Origin: an uncultured Clostridia bacterium
GTDB taxonomy: Bacteria; Bacillota; Clostridia; UBA1381
Direction: 5' to 3'
DNA: 64,000 nt
Assembly: GCA_934489015.1 (NCBI GenBank)
Contig: CAKSSN010000013.1
Location: 1-64,000 of the forward strand
Within the stretch, counting starts at the first letter, position 1. Each line of letters opens with the position of its first letter. Made by a program: the position numbers and the translations under genes. The notes under the pieces are model-generated. The model saw only the letters and a list, made by a program, of their open reading frames with translations. It did not search any database and was not told the origin of the DNA. Positions 9,325-19,024 of this stretch are shown here, piece by piece.

Positions 9325-12051
9325 TTAATATTTATAAATTTTATTTGCAATGAAGCTTGGTTTTACGAATCCATCCCATATTGAAACGGAAACTTTGTTT
9401 CCCTCCGAATACGGCGCGGAAACCTCTGCTGTCGCCTCATTTATGCACTCGTAATGTTTGACGGTCACACTCTTTATTTTTATTCCGTCATAAACCGTCA
9501 TAATAACCCATGCGCTCTTTTCCATTTCTTCTGAGTTTATTAAATCTGCTGTATAGGTTATATTTCCGCCGCTTTTTGAAAAGCCACCATTATAAACATC
9601 AAACACCTTCGGTGTTGTATTAAATTTGTATACAAGCTCCTCACCAAGTGAACTTCCGTTTAAAATCTGAATTTTATCGGAAAGTATAACGGTATATTTA
9701 TCATTTGATATTAACGGTCTGTTCAGCATAAGTGTTATTGTGTTGTTTTCATAGCTTATCTTTGAAATGTCTGCGTCATATCCATCACATGACACCTTTA
9801 TTTTATTTGCTGTAACGCTGTCGGCTTTAAGCGCCGCTGATAAATGAATATTAATTCTGTCCGTACTCGTATCAATGTCGCCGATGTTGTCCTCTTTTCC
9901 GTAGCCTACAGATGTTATATATGGATAATCTCCTGTAACCGTTGACGTTACATTGTCTATTCCGATAAACGTATATGCATCGGGAGTTGAAGCAATCAAT
10001 CTACAAGCATCCATTCTCTGTATGCTTCCCGACGACATATTCCAATTATCTGCATAACATATATATTCGTCCGAATCGGCATTTTTAAGATAAAATGAAT
10101 ATTTCTTTGAATTTATATCCATGACATATCTTACTCGATACCATGTTTTTTCCTCATAAGGCACAGTCACCGCATTCGTTCCGCCTTTTCTAAGCACAAT
10201 ACCCGATTTGTTAAAAACAACATCGGTTGAATTTGAATCTCCTCTCAGCATAAAGCAAAAATAGCTTATTTTATGCTCAATATAAAAATCAAATTCTAAA
10301 TCCATTACACCGTATACAGAACCATTTGACGGGAAGCTCATCCATATAGACTTGCTGTTTTCCTCTGTCATTCCGAACATAAGACTTCTTCCATGCGCTC
10401 CGCCATTTTCTTCCTCAGCATTTACATATCCACCCTTTACAAATCCCGCAGCATTACCGTCAAAGCTTCCGCCAAAGCCCCAGAGAGTAGGAAATGTATT
10501 ATTTTCTCCCGAATATGTTTCAAACGTCAGATTATCCGCCGCAACCGTAACGGTTTTATTGATAATAACCGTTATCGTTTCATCAGCTTCTCCCTTTGAG
10601 CCTCTGTCGTCATATGCAACAGCGGTCAGCTTAACCTTTCCCGCCTGCAATTCGGAAATTTCAAACTCGCACGGTGCTTCGTTCGCTGTTCCGATAAGAA
10701 CACCGTCGGCGTAAAGTTCAACCTTTGAAATACTTCCGTCATCATCACGTGCGTTTATTCGTATCTTATCTCCGTTCGCCTTTGTAAGAGTTTTGCTTGA
10801 AAGCTCAAATTCAATAATTGGAGGATTGTTTTTATAGACTTTAACTCTTACCTGCTTTTTCTCTGATACTCCGCCCTTTTCATCTGCAGCAGTTATGTCT
10901 ATCAAATATTCACCCTCATTCAAAGATGTTTCAAAAACCACTCTTTTTTCGGTCGGATTTTCAAATGTTTTTAATTTCTTCCCGTTCATGCTAAATGTCA
11001 CAAAACCAATATTTTGTTCGGTTTCAATGTCAGTTATTATTCTAAGCACTTCACCCTCATAAAGCTCATACTCATCTTTATCGGTTGAAATAACGGGGAA
11101 ATTATAATTTTCAATTTCCGTTGTAAAACTTATTTCTTTATTTTCGGCAAGGACTTCGTTATTGAGCATTCTGATTCCCTTTATAATCAGCTTGTATGCT
11201 CCGTCATATCTGAAGCCGTCATCAGGTTTTATGTATATTTTCCCATCCGATTGAGTAATTGAAAACGGTATCTGTTGTTCATCCAGATATAATTCATAAT
11301 TTTGAATATCATATGACGAGGGAGCAGTCGGACCGCCGCAGTCAATTTCAATTCCGTTATTTAAGTCGGCAAGCTTTACCATTTTTGCACCGTTATCGGG
11401 CCGGGCCGACATTTCCAAATTCAAAGCTGCCGACTGCACATTCAGTGATTTTATCTCCCAAGATGAGCCTTCTGCTGTATTTGTTCCTCTGTTTTCAAAT
11501 CTCAATTGTCTGCTTTTTGCAAATACAGGCCAGTTAAGCTCCGATAATTCCTGAACGCAAACACATTCTCCATCTATCCACACATATGCCTTTTTTGTTT
11601 TTTCATTGATATAAATGTCAAATTTATATTCCTTGTTTTCCTCAACAGCTTCGTATGTGCATTTACCGAAAAGCTTTATGCTTTCCGAAATGCTTAAAAG
11701 CTCTTTTCTTGAAGTACCGTCAAGAATATAAAGCGTTCTGAGCAGCGATGAAGCCGTGCTGTCAACGCTTGTATTCATGGAGATGCAGTATTCATCGGTA
11801 TCAAACTGCATTTGCGGTGACGTTAATTGTACTCTCTTTGTCGACGCGGTGTCCGTTTCGTCAAACAAAAGCTTTAATACTCCGTTATCGGTTTGGGCGG
11901 AGGGATTGCCCCCGCCCGTTTTTGAAACCGACCATTCGTCATTCAAATCAGAGCTGAAATCAGAATCAAATATCACTGCGGCAAATGCGGTGTTCGCTAT
12001 CATCAGCAGGCTGATAATCAATGCCGTAAAAGCTGTAAATTTTTTTCTCAT
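9325..12051 (-). CDS. Secreted multi-domain protein, LamG-like and Ig-like, with shared C-terminal tail
   Basis: A 908-aa exported protein; the signal peptide is MRKKFTAFTALIISLLMIA then NTAFA. An in-frame ATG ten codons upstream exists, but AAGGAGG sits 8 nt before the ATG at 12051, so that start is preferred. LamG-like strands fill about 30-220 and 500-690. Between them are two bacterial Ig-like domains (IDITAADEKGGV, then VELYADGVLIG and LTAVAYDDRGSKGE). The C-terminus has WVIMTVYDGIKIKSVTV and KVSVSIWDGFVKP, matching the tail module of the neighbouring 798-aa protein. The SD overlaps the stop of the heparinase-type gene, so translation is coupled. No enzyme motif is visible; a binding role is inferred. 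Confidence 0.62.
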   Translation of the reverse strand: MRKKFTAFTALIISLLMIANTAFAAVIFDSDFSSDLNDEWSVSKTGGGNPSAQTDNGVLKLLFDETDTASTKRVQLTSPQMQFDTDEYCISMNTSVDSTASSLLRTLYILDGTSRKELLSISESIKLFGKCTYEAVEENKEYKFDIYINEKTKKAYVWIDGECVCVQELSELNWPVFAKSRQLRFENRGTNTAEGSSWEIKSLNVQSAALNLEMSARPDNGAKMVKLADLNNGIEIDCGGPTAPSSYDIQNYELYLDEQQIPFSITQSDGKIYIKPDDGFRYDGAYKLIIKGIRMLNNEVLAENKEISFTTEIENYNFPVISTDKDEYELYEGEVLRIITDIETEQNIGFVTFSMNGKKLKTFENPTEKRVVFETSLNEGEYLIDITAADEKGGVSEKKQVRVKVYKNNPPIIEFELSSKTLTKANGDKIRINARDDDGSISKVELYADGVLIGTANEAPCEFEISELQAGKVKLTAVAYDDRGSKGEADETITVIINKTVTVAADNLTFETYSGENNTFPTLWGFGGSFDGNAAGFVKGGYVNAEEENGGAHGRSLMFGMTEENSKSIWMSFPSNGSVYGVMDLEFDFYIEHKISYFCFMLRGDSNSTDVVFNKSGIVLRKGGTNAVTVPYEEKTWYRVRYVMDINSKKYSFYLKNADSDEYICYADNWNMSSGSIQRMDACRLIASTPDAYTFIGIDNVTSTVTGDYPYITSVGYGKEDNIGDIDTSTDRINIHLSAALKADSVTANKIKVSCDGYDADISKISYENNTITLMLNRPLISNDKYTVILSDKIQILNGSSLGEELVYKFNTTPKVFDVYNGGFSKSGGNITYTADLINSEEMEKSAWVIMTVYDGIKIKSVTVKHYECINEATAEVSAPYSEGNKVSVSIWDGFVKPSFIANKIYKY

Positions 12052-12064
12052 TATGCTGTCCTCC

Positions 12065-15000
12065 TTATTCAAGCGCCGCAAATTCTCTTACATTTGTTTT
12101 CATGTTTGTGCTGTTTCCGTGACTGACGAATTTTACATACTTAGCCTTAACGGGTGTGATTTCGTAAATTTCAAGTTCGTTGGTTGTTCCCGATGACTGA
12201 CCGCTGTAAACCTGTGTATAATTTTCGCCGTCAGACGATACGAGAATATCAAAATAATATATTCTCTGCTGACCGTAATCAAATGCAAGTGCAAACGCTC
12301 CTATTTGCTGTTCATCACCCAAATCGCACATCGCCCATTCGCCGTCACCGTCGCCGAGCCATTTTGTTGTAATATCTCCGTCGCACATTGCCCAATCGGG
12401 GTTTTCGGGTTCGGTAACCGCACTTACGGCGTAATTGTAAACCTTATATCTCTTTCTTCCGTTTATCGGTTCAAAATCTTTAATCTGCTTGTAATTCACC
12501 ACATAATATTTCTTATACTCAGGGTTTTCCGGCAAATTAAGCGAGATTATAACCGGTGTTTCAATATCATTGGCTTCCTCAACCGTCACATTTTCACCGT
12601 TTGCCGCAGCGGCGGTTATTGACGGAAGTGTGTTTCCCTCAATCGGAATATCATAGGTTGTGACATCGGAGTTAAAGCCCGAGATTGTCTTTCCGTCTAC
12701 CGTGATATTATTAAGCTTATATTCGCTTGTATCAACGGATGTCACCTGCATCATTTCTGACGGCTGCCATTCATCTATTGTACCATGCGATATTCCGCTC
12801 AGTTCCGCAGGCTCGCCCATAGGCGACAGCTTTGCGACAATATAGAATTTACCGCTTGCTTTCATCTTTATAAGCACTCTTGAATACATACTGTCATTTG
12901 TTTTTCCGTCCGTGGGGTGAGGTGAAAACTCATATGGCTCTGCTGCTGTTTTTTCCAGTTTAAATTCAGCCGCATTCGTTTCAAATTCAAGCTTAACCAT
13001 TTGGTTTCCTCTGGTGATTGTCGCCGTATTTGTCCCCGTTATCGTTATATCACCGAGCGTCATCAAATTCCAATACAGCTCTGAATCATTCTGTTTAAGA
13101 ACAATTTCATCTCTTACCGTAAGGGTTCTTCTGTTGTCACCCGTCATAAAGCCACGCACATACGATGATGTCTGTTCCTTGTAAACGTCCTGCATATCTA
13201 TTGCGCTGACTATGCCGCCCGAGCCTTTTTTTACATATTTAACCGTACCCCAGCCGTCAAGATCCTGTCCCGGTTTTTTAAGTCCAAAATCCCCGCTCTT
13301 ATCTGGATTTATGACCATAACATTATGCGATTCAGCGCGTCTCCTAAAATAATCCCATGTATCTCCCGAATATGTATAATTAGTTATTCCCAAATCGCTT
13401 GCAAATCTGTAGCCGTTTACGTCATATACGAATGCACCGACATCACAGTGGTTATGACCGCCATTTACTCCGCCGCCTGCCCAGCTTGCGTACATTTGGT
13501 TTTTATTATCCCAGCCCTCTCTTGTTGTTATCATCTGCGTTTCTTTTCCAGAGAAGAACTTATCCAAATCAAGCTGAGCCTTTTCGTCCTTTAACAGCTC
13601 CGGTCTTAAATAGAGCAAATCCATTACTCCGCCGAACGCTCCGCCAAGCTTTTCGTGCCATTCTTTTATAACACCTGCAAGGGCACTTGAATTATATAAA
13701 TCCGCATAAAACAGTCCCGGAGAAATTGCATGGTTAGTTGTGGCATCGCCCGGATTATTGCATCCTCCCGACATCGAATCGAGGTAATACTGATAAAGCG
13801 TGCCGTCCTCAACACCTCTTGCATTTTCACGACCGTAGGTTGTTCCCAAAGCGCTTCTCATCGAAGCAAGCTCATAGCCTAAAAATTTTGCTGTATAATC
13901 GGCATACGAAGATCCTTCATACCAGCCACCATCGGGTGCCCACGATGAAAGACTGTATTCGCCGCTTCTTAGTGATTTTTCTATCAAGTCAAATGCCAAA
14001 TCCGTCTGATCGTCGGCAAGCGAAAGTCCCAGAGTTATTGCTCCACCGGTTATTACAGTATTCCAGTTAAGCTGAGTTGTTATCCACCAGCCCAAGCCTG
14101 TTGTTCCTGAATAATACCTTGTTCTTATCGGCATGATAACGTTATCCGTTGCCCATTCTACAATTTTCTGTCTTTCCTCGTTCGTAAGATAATTATATAT
14201 CCAGTCATAGCCTATACCGAAGGCCGTAGCCATTTCGCCCATATCCAAATCCTGCTCGGTTGTCCATATCGGAGTTAAGTCTATAACCGCCATCATTTCT
14301 TCCTTGCAGCGTTTTGCATATTTTTCATCGCCCGTGATATTGTATACCATTCCCAAAGTCTTTATATATGACAAAACTTTTCTTATTCTGTCAAGATGGT
14401 TTTTCTCGTTAAAATCATGAATACCGTTGTTGTAAGGCGAAACATTTAAAAGCTCATCTGCCTCTTTTAATATATCCTCATAAAATTGCTTTGCCGTTTC
14501 ATCAGTTTGTATCAGTCCTTTTACCCTATCAAAATCCTCGCTTCTTGCCAGTATTCTTGGATGTACATTAGTCCCCACATTTACTTTTGCAAACTGCTCC
14601 TTTAGCTCAGCCGCACTAGGTCTTGCCTTTGTAATGTAGTAATCAATCTCACGACGTTCGGTAGTGCTGAAATTAATCTCGGAGTCGCTTATTATAAAGC
14701 AGCCGAAATCACTTTCCGAAATTATCTTATTTGTAGCGTTGTTTACATAAGCGTACAGCGGTATATATACAGTTCCGTCTTTTTTAACCGCCGCAAAATC
14801 AATCTGCGTTTCGTTTCCGCCGACCTTGATTTTCTTTTCGTCAAAATTCATTTCAACTAAATTGTCAATTGTAATTCCGTTACCGTTTTCCGTAATCTTT
14901 ACTCCCAAAACAGCCTCAAAAACGTCCTGCGGAACGAGATATTCTCCGTCTTCGATTATAAACTTATGCTGCGAATCCTTCTTTTCCGTTCCGTCAAAAT

Positions 15001-16420
15001 ATCTTCCGTCATAAGGCGCAATCGCCGTTTTTCCTGAAACAAGCTTCTTCGCATAGCTGTCGTCTCTAAAGGAGCTTTTCAAAGTTATTGAACCGGGATC
15101 TAAATCACGTATCTCCTTGCCATCATAAACCTTTATATTATCCAACATCACATCGCCCGTACCGTTACCGGATGTATACAATCTTATAAACGATACTTTA
15201 TTAAATTGCGAATTATTTATCGTAACATCGGATTTAAACAGCTTTCCGTTGACATATGTGTCAAACTTTCTTTTCGCTATATTCAAAACAAATCCGAACT
15301 TTGTCCACTGTTTTTTTCTCAGCTCCGTCACCTGTGTACCGTCCGAAATTTTCACAACACCGTTGGATATGGATGCCGTACCCATGTTAACATTTTCTGA
15401 TGAATCTTTTATGTAAAACAAATTCGCAGTAACACCCGGAGTATCAACCCTGACATCAACTTCAATTACCACATATTTAGATTCCGAATTAACATTGAAA
15501 TCAATATATGAGTCTGTTGCAGATGTTGTCATATTCGCCCCTATCTGCTTATCAAGCTTTAAATATGTATTGGTATTTTCTCCGTCAGTATCGGTCACAA
15601 AGTCAATTGAGTTTACTTTTGGTGCAAAAGTTATATTGTCGCTACTTGTACGCTTATTCTCAAAATCGTTTAAAATATAAACCCTGTCCGACACTTCCTT
15701 TTCGCTCGTATCTTCAGTAAACGGTAATACATCCTCTGAATACGGCTTTGATGCATAGCATTTGCATGGAGTCTGTCTGTTATAAACCCTTACGTTGTCT
15801 ATATAAATTGCACAATTATCAACATTTTCCGAATCCGCTATTCCCGTTTCCACCTGAATTGCGGTAATTCCTTCAAGTCTTTCGTTATATCTCCAGCCTA
15901 CTGCAACTGCTTTATAGTTAACATAAATTGCATATGTTTTTGCACTTGTATCTATAACTACAGAAATTGACGTATAATTTTTATTTGAAATATACCCCAG
16001 CTCTTTCCCGTCTGATGTTGTCAATCTGCCATTATATCCAATCAAAACAGGCTGAAATTTGAAACTATTGCTTATAAAACTTAGCGCCATGCTTCCTATT
16101 GATTCACTGTATTTCAAGTCAACCGATGCAACAAAAAGCTTATCCGTTTGCTGAATCACAGGGAAAGTTACAACACTTGTTATATAACCTGTAGGAACAT
16201 ACAGTGCCTTATTATTTTTCCAATCTTCAACTACTCTTGCATTTTTTGAACCTTTTATCTCTGCGCTCTGTGGGACAGAATTTGTAGCGTAATTATCAAA
16301 ATACTCATGTAATACCGAAACCCTTATTTTATTATCCGCAAATACGGTTATATGAGGAATTATTATTGAAAATGTTATACAGAGCACAATAATCTTTCTA
16401 AAATTTTTTAAATATTTCAT
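12065..16420 (-). CDS. Giant secreted heparinase II/III-family polysaccharide lyase
   Basis: A 1451-aa exported enzyme. The start at 16420 (AAAGGA 9 nt upstream) gives the signal peptide MKYLKNFRKIIVLCITFS...TVFA. Order of parts: two LamG-like beta-sandwiches (about 30-215 and 245-430), a copper-amine-oxidase-N-like beta domain (about 450-590, with DGEYLVPQDVFEAVLG and GTVYIPLYAYV), an alpha-helical toroid (about 620-960, with HPRILARSEDF and TAFGIGYDWIYNYL), the heparinase II/III beta-sandwich signature GGHNHCDVGAF (HNHCD about 988-992), a cadherin-like segment, and a C-terminal F5/8 type C (CBM32-like) domain (WAMCDGDITTKWLG). Heparinase II/III families cleave uronate-containing polymers by beta-elimination. 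The exact PL family and substrate are not certain; in this locus a uronate-rich plant polysaccharide is likely. Confidence 0.78.
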   Translation of the reverse strand: MKYLKNFRKIIVLCITFSIIIPHITVFADNKIRVSVLHEYFDNYATNSVPQSAEIKGSKNARVVEDWKNNKALYVPTGYITSVVTFPVIQQTDKLFVASVDLKYSESIGSMALSFISNSFKFQPVLIGYNGRLTTSDGKELGYISNKNYTSISVVIDTSAKTYAIYVNYKAVAVGWRYNERLEGITAIQVETGIADSENVDNCAIYIDNVRVYNRQTPCKCYASKPYSEDVLPFTEDTSEKEVSDRVYILNDFENKRTSSDNITFAPKVNSIDFVTDTDGENTNTYLKLDKQIGANMTTSATDSYIDFNVNSESKYVVIEVDVRVDTPGVTANLFYIKDSSENVNMGTASISNGVVKISDGTQVTELRKKQWTKFGFVLNIAKRKFDTYVNGKLFKSDVTINNSQFNKVSFIRLYTSGNGTGDVMLDNIKVYDGKEIRDLDPGSITLKSSFRDDSYAKKLVSGKTAIAPYDGRYFDGTEKKDSQHKFIIEDGEYLVPQDVFEAVLGVKITENGNGITIDNLVEMNFDEKKIKVGGNETQIDFAAVKKDGTVYIPLYAYVNNATNKIISESDFGCFIISDSEINFSTTERREIDYYITKARPSAAELKEQFAKVNVGTNVHPRILARSEDFDRVKGLIQTDETAKQFYEDILKEADELLNVSPYNNGIHDFNEKNHLDRIRKVLSYIKTLGMVYNITGDEKYAKRCKEEMMAVIDLTPIWTTEQDLDMGEMATAFGIGYDWIYNYLTNEERQKIVEWATDNVIMPIRTRYYSGTTGLGWWITTQLNWNTVITGGAITLGLSLADDQTDLAFDLIEKSLRSGEYSLSSWAPDGGWYEGSSYADYTAKFLGYELASMRSALGTTYGRENARGVEDGTLYQYYLDSMSGGCNNPGDATTNHAISPGLFYADLYNSSALAGVIKEWHEKLGGAFGGVMDLLYLRPELLKDEKAQLDLDKFFSGKETQMITTREGWDNKNQMYASWAGGGVNGGHNHCDVGAFVYDVNGYRFASDLGITNYTYSGDTWDYFRRRAESHNVMVINPDKSGDFGLKKPGQDLDGWGTVKYVKKGSGGIVSAIDMQDVYKEQTSSYVRGFMTGDNRRTLTVRDEIVLKQNDSELYWNLMTLGDITITGTNTATITRGNQMVKLEFETNAAEFKLEKTAAEPYEFSPHPTDGKTNDSMYSRVLIKMKASGKFYIVAKLSPMGEPAELSGISHGTIDEWQPSEMMQVTSVDTSEYKLNNITVDGKTISGFNSDVTTYDIPIEGNTLPSITAAAANGENVTVEEANDIETPVIISLNLPENPEYKKYYVVNYKQIKDFEPINGRKRYKVYNYAVSAVTEPENPDWAMCDGDITTKWLGDGDGEWAMCDLGDEQQIGAFALAFDYGQQRIYYFDILVSSDGENYTQVYSGQSSGTTNELEIYEITPVKAKYVKFVSHGNSTNMKTNVREFAALE

Positions 16421-16436
16421 ATGCAAATATCCTTTC

Positions 16437-18992
16437 TTATTCCTCATACACAAACACACATGAACCGGCAAGATAGCTCTGCCTTACCACAACAAAGTTT
16501 GCCTCACTACCATATTCCAAGTATCCTTTAATGTCCTCTAATTTTCCCGGACGCATTACTTTTGCTTTTCTGTTAAAAACAACTATGTTGTCGCTTACCA
16601 GTGATATACAGTTAATCTTGTTCCACTGAGGCGCAGTACCGTCAAATTCAGGCATGAGCGTTATTGTATTCCTACCTACCGAATATACATATCCACCCGA
16701 AAGCTGCATAACTCCGGATCTTGTATTGTAATTTGATGAGCCGCTGACAGAGTTTCTTCCAAATTTTTCAGCATCAAAATCTACAATCACACGGTCAAGT
16801 GTTTCCGTGTCCTGCTCATGATATTTGATAATATCGCCCGGAACCAATTTATTATTGCCTGTATCTTTTGTTATTTCGACGTCCTCAGATAGTATATATG
16901 AAGTAAACTTACCGTTTGTCCAGCCTGTAATATACGTTCTTATCTCATCATTTTCATCAAGCTTTTCACCGATGCTTTCCACCATCATTGACTTAACGGC
17001 TGAACCATTCATATTATAGTTCACAGCTCCGGTGGTATTCTCATACAAAATAACAACCGCCATCCCGTATACGTCAACATCATACGGAATTACCGTATAT
17101 TCGGTTTGATCGGAAAATACCTCATGATTTGTTATTTTGTATTTATTGAAATTCGTTTTATCCGATGGAATAGAAAACACGATTGAGTTCTTTGCGCTGA
17201 AATTCGGATAAAATGCCTGTGAATTTCTTGTGTAATAATAGCCATCGCCTGTAAAGTTATACTTTGTAAGACTGTTATTTCTGTCATTCTCTATCATTTT
17301 TCCATATTCAGAGGCTTCTTCACTCAAATCTATTTTTTTCAACACATCTCCGTTTACAGCAATTTTTATTATGCTACCAATATTATTTTTGAGCTTATCG
17401 TAAATACTTTGGTGATTTTTCTGACATAACTCCATTTTCCCGTCAATAATAATTTTGTTCGTCAACTCATATGTATTCCAGACACCATACTGGTTAAATA
17501 TTTTTACAGAAATTTTTTCATCCTCATCATCATTCCGAAACACATTATACAAAAAACCGTAAAAATATTGTTCATCGTTAATCTCAAAGGCTATAATTTC
17601 GCCATATACACCCAAATAAAATGTGCCATCAATTCCAACCGCAGAACTTTTATAAAATTTATTGAACAGCTTCGCGTAATAATATTCCTTTTCATCAATT
17701 GTTATATGCTCGTCATCCTGACGAATTGATTTTCCTATTACAAATTCCGAGCAAACCTGTATATAAACATAAAGTCCATCACTTGAACGCATAACCCCTA
17801 AATATGAGTTTTCGGGAACTGACACCAAATTTATAAAATTACCGCTTTCAGCATCGTAAATATCATAGATACACTTGCTATTCGACAAATCCAACGTTTT
17901 CTTCCCATCGGTTTTATCAGGAATACTTTGAGTTATGGTATTTACTTTTCCGGCTTTGAAATATTCAAAGCTTTCTATCTTAATAACCTCATATTTCCCG
18001 TCATTATCATTATCCGTCAGTGTCAATTTACCGCTATCTGGATTTAACAATTCATTATTTATTACAGCCTCGTATTTTCCGTTGTATATAAAGCTGTAAC
18101 CCAAATCAAGCTTATAATCCTTTGTTTTGCCATTTGTTAAAATGCTTAATCTATTGTCTGTCAAATCCGCACTAAAATGCTCAAACGTTAAGACTTTGTT
18201 TCTGTAAGGCGCATACGAATATACCTCATGAGTGTCATCATTATAAAAAACCTTCATATTGTTTCCTATATAATTTCTTATCTCAGCATCATCAAACAAA
18301 AACAGCTCTCCGCCTATAACGCCACTATTTTCAGCAGCTTCATCCCCACCTGCCAAAGAGGTTATATCGTTTGAAGTAAAAATACCTTCTTTAACTTCTC
18401 CACCATACAGGGTTTTGAAAAGCGTTTTCTCCTCATTTACTTCATATCCGTCTCCCTTGTATTCCATAACCTCCGTAAGCAGCATATTATATAACATAAC
18501 GCAACAGTCGTCCGCGCTGAATTTATCCGAATATTCTATTCCATCAGAAATTCCAGACTGTTTCGCCACTTCTATATATCCATTCGGGTATCCGCCCATA
18601 AACTCGGCAGCAGTTTTATATCCTGCAGTTCTTACCGCCATAGTCAGTGCTTCCGTATACGTTATATTGTCCTGTCCTCTGAAATTATTACTCTTGCTAA
18701 TAATTCCTCTGTCTGTCAGCTCCGCCAGATAAATATTCAGAGAATCGCTCGAATCCACATCTTCAAATATCTGTTCTCTTGTCCCGTCTTTAGATATATT
18801 CAAGAGCTTTCCAAGCTGCTTTACAAAATCTGCACGGTTGATATTTTCACCTTTTGGGCAATCACCTGTCAAATTTGTAATCAATTGCTGTGCCGACTTA
18901 AGCTCATCTTCAGCTTTATCCGCATATGCACTTACAGAAAAACAAAATATAAATATTAATGATAAAATCAAAAAAGTTTTTTTATTTTTCAT
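16437..18992 (-). CDS. SLH-domain surface protein of unknown function
   Basis: An 851-aa exported protein; start at 18992 (MKNKKTFLILSLIFIF signal peptide, cleavage near SAYA) with AAAGGA upstream. The N-terminal 200 residues hold divergent SLH repeats (NRADFVKQLGKLL, DSLNIYLAELTDRGIIS, YTEALTMAVRTAGY, FSADDCCVMLYNML), so the protein is anchored non-covalently to secondary cell-wall polymer. The remaining 650 residues are beta-rich with many Asp/Asn (for example DNDNDGKYEVIKIESF and a late GDIIKYHEQDTETLDRV) and match no family I know. It lies between the lyase and another SLH protein, 16 bp from the lyase start. A binding or scaffold role at the surface is an inference. Confidence 0.68.
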   Translation of the reverse strand: MKNKKTFLILSLIFIFCFSVSAYADKAEDELKSAQQLITNLTGDCPKGENINRADFVKQLGKLLNISKDGTREQIFEDVDSSDSLNIYLAELTDRGIISKSNNFRGQDNITYTEALTMAVRTAGYKTAAEFMGGYPNGYIEVAKQSGISDGIEYSDKFSADDCCVMLYNMLLTEVMEYKGDGYEVNEEKTLFKTLYGGEVKEGIFTSNDITSLAGGDEAAENSGVIGGELFLFDDAEIRNYIGNNMKVFYNDDTHEVYSYAPYRNKVLTFEHFSADLTDNRLSILTNGKTKDYKLDLGYSFIYNGKYEAVINNELLNPDSGKLTLTDNDNDGKYEVIKIESFEYFKAGKVNTITQSIPDKTDGKKTLDLSNSKCIYDIYDAESGNFINLVSVPENSYLGVMRSSDGLYVYIQVCSEFVIGKSIRQDDEHITIDEKEYYYAKLFNKFYKSSAVGIDGTFYLGVYGEIIAFEINDEQYFYGFLYNVFRNDDEDEKISVKIFNQYGVWNTYELTNKIIIDGKMELCQKNHQSIYDKLKNNIGSIIKIAVNGDVLKKIDLSEEASEYGKMIENDRNNSLTKYNFTGDGYYYTRNSQAFYPNFSAKNSIVFSIPSDKTNFNKYKITNHEVFSDQTEYTVIPYDVDVYGMAVVILYENTTGAVNYNMNGSAVKSMMVESIGEKLDENDEIRTYITGWTNGKFTSYILSEDVEITKDTGNNKLVPGDIIKYHEQDTETLDRVIVDFDAEKFGRNSVSGSSNYNTRSGVMQLSGGYVYSVGRNTITLMPEFDGTAPQWNKINCISLVSDNIVVFNRKAKVMRPGKLEDIKGYLEYGSEANFVVVRQSYLAGSCVFVYEE

Positions 18993-19024
18993 ATGCTTTC
19001 TATCCTTTCCCGCGTTGTATATTT

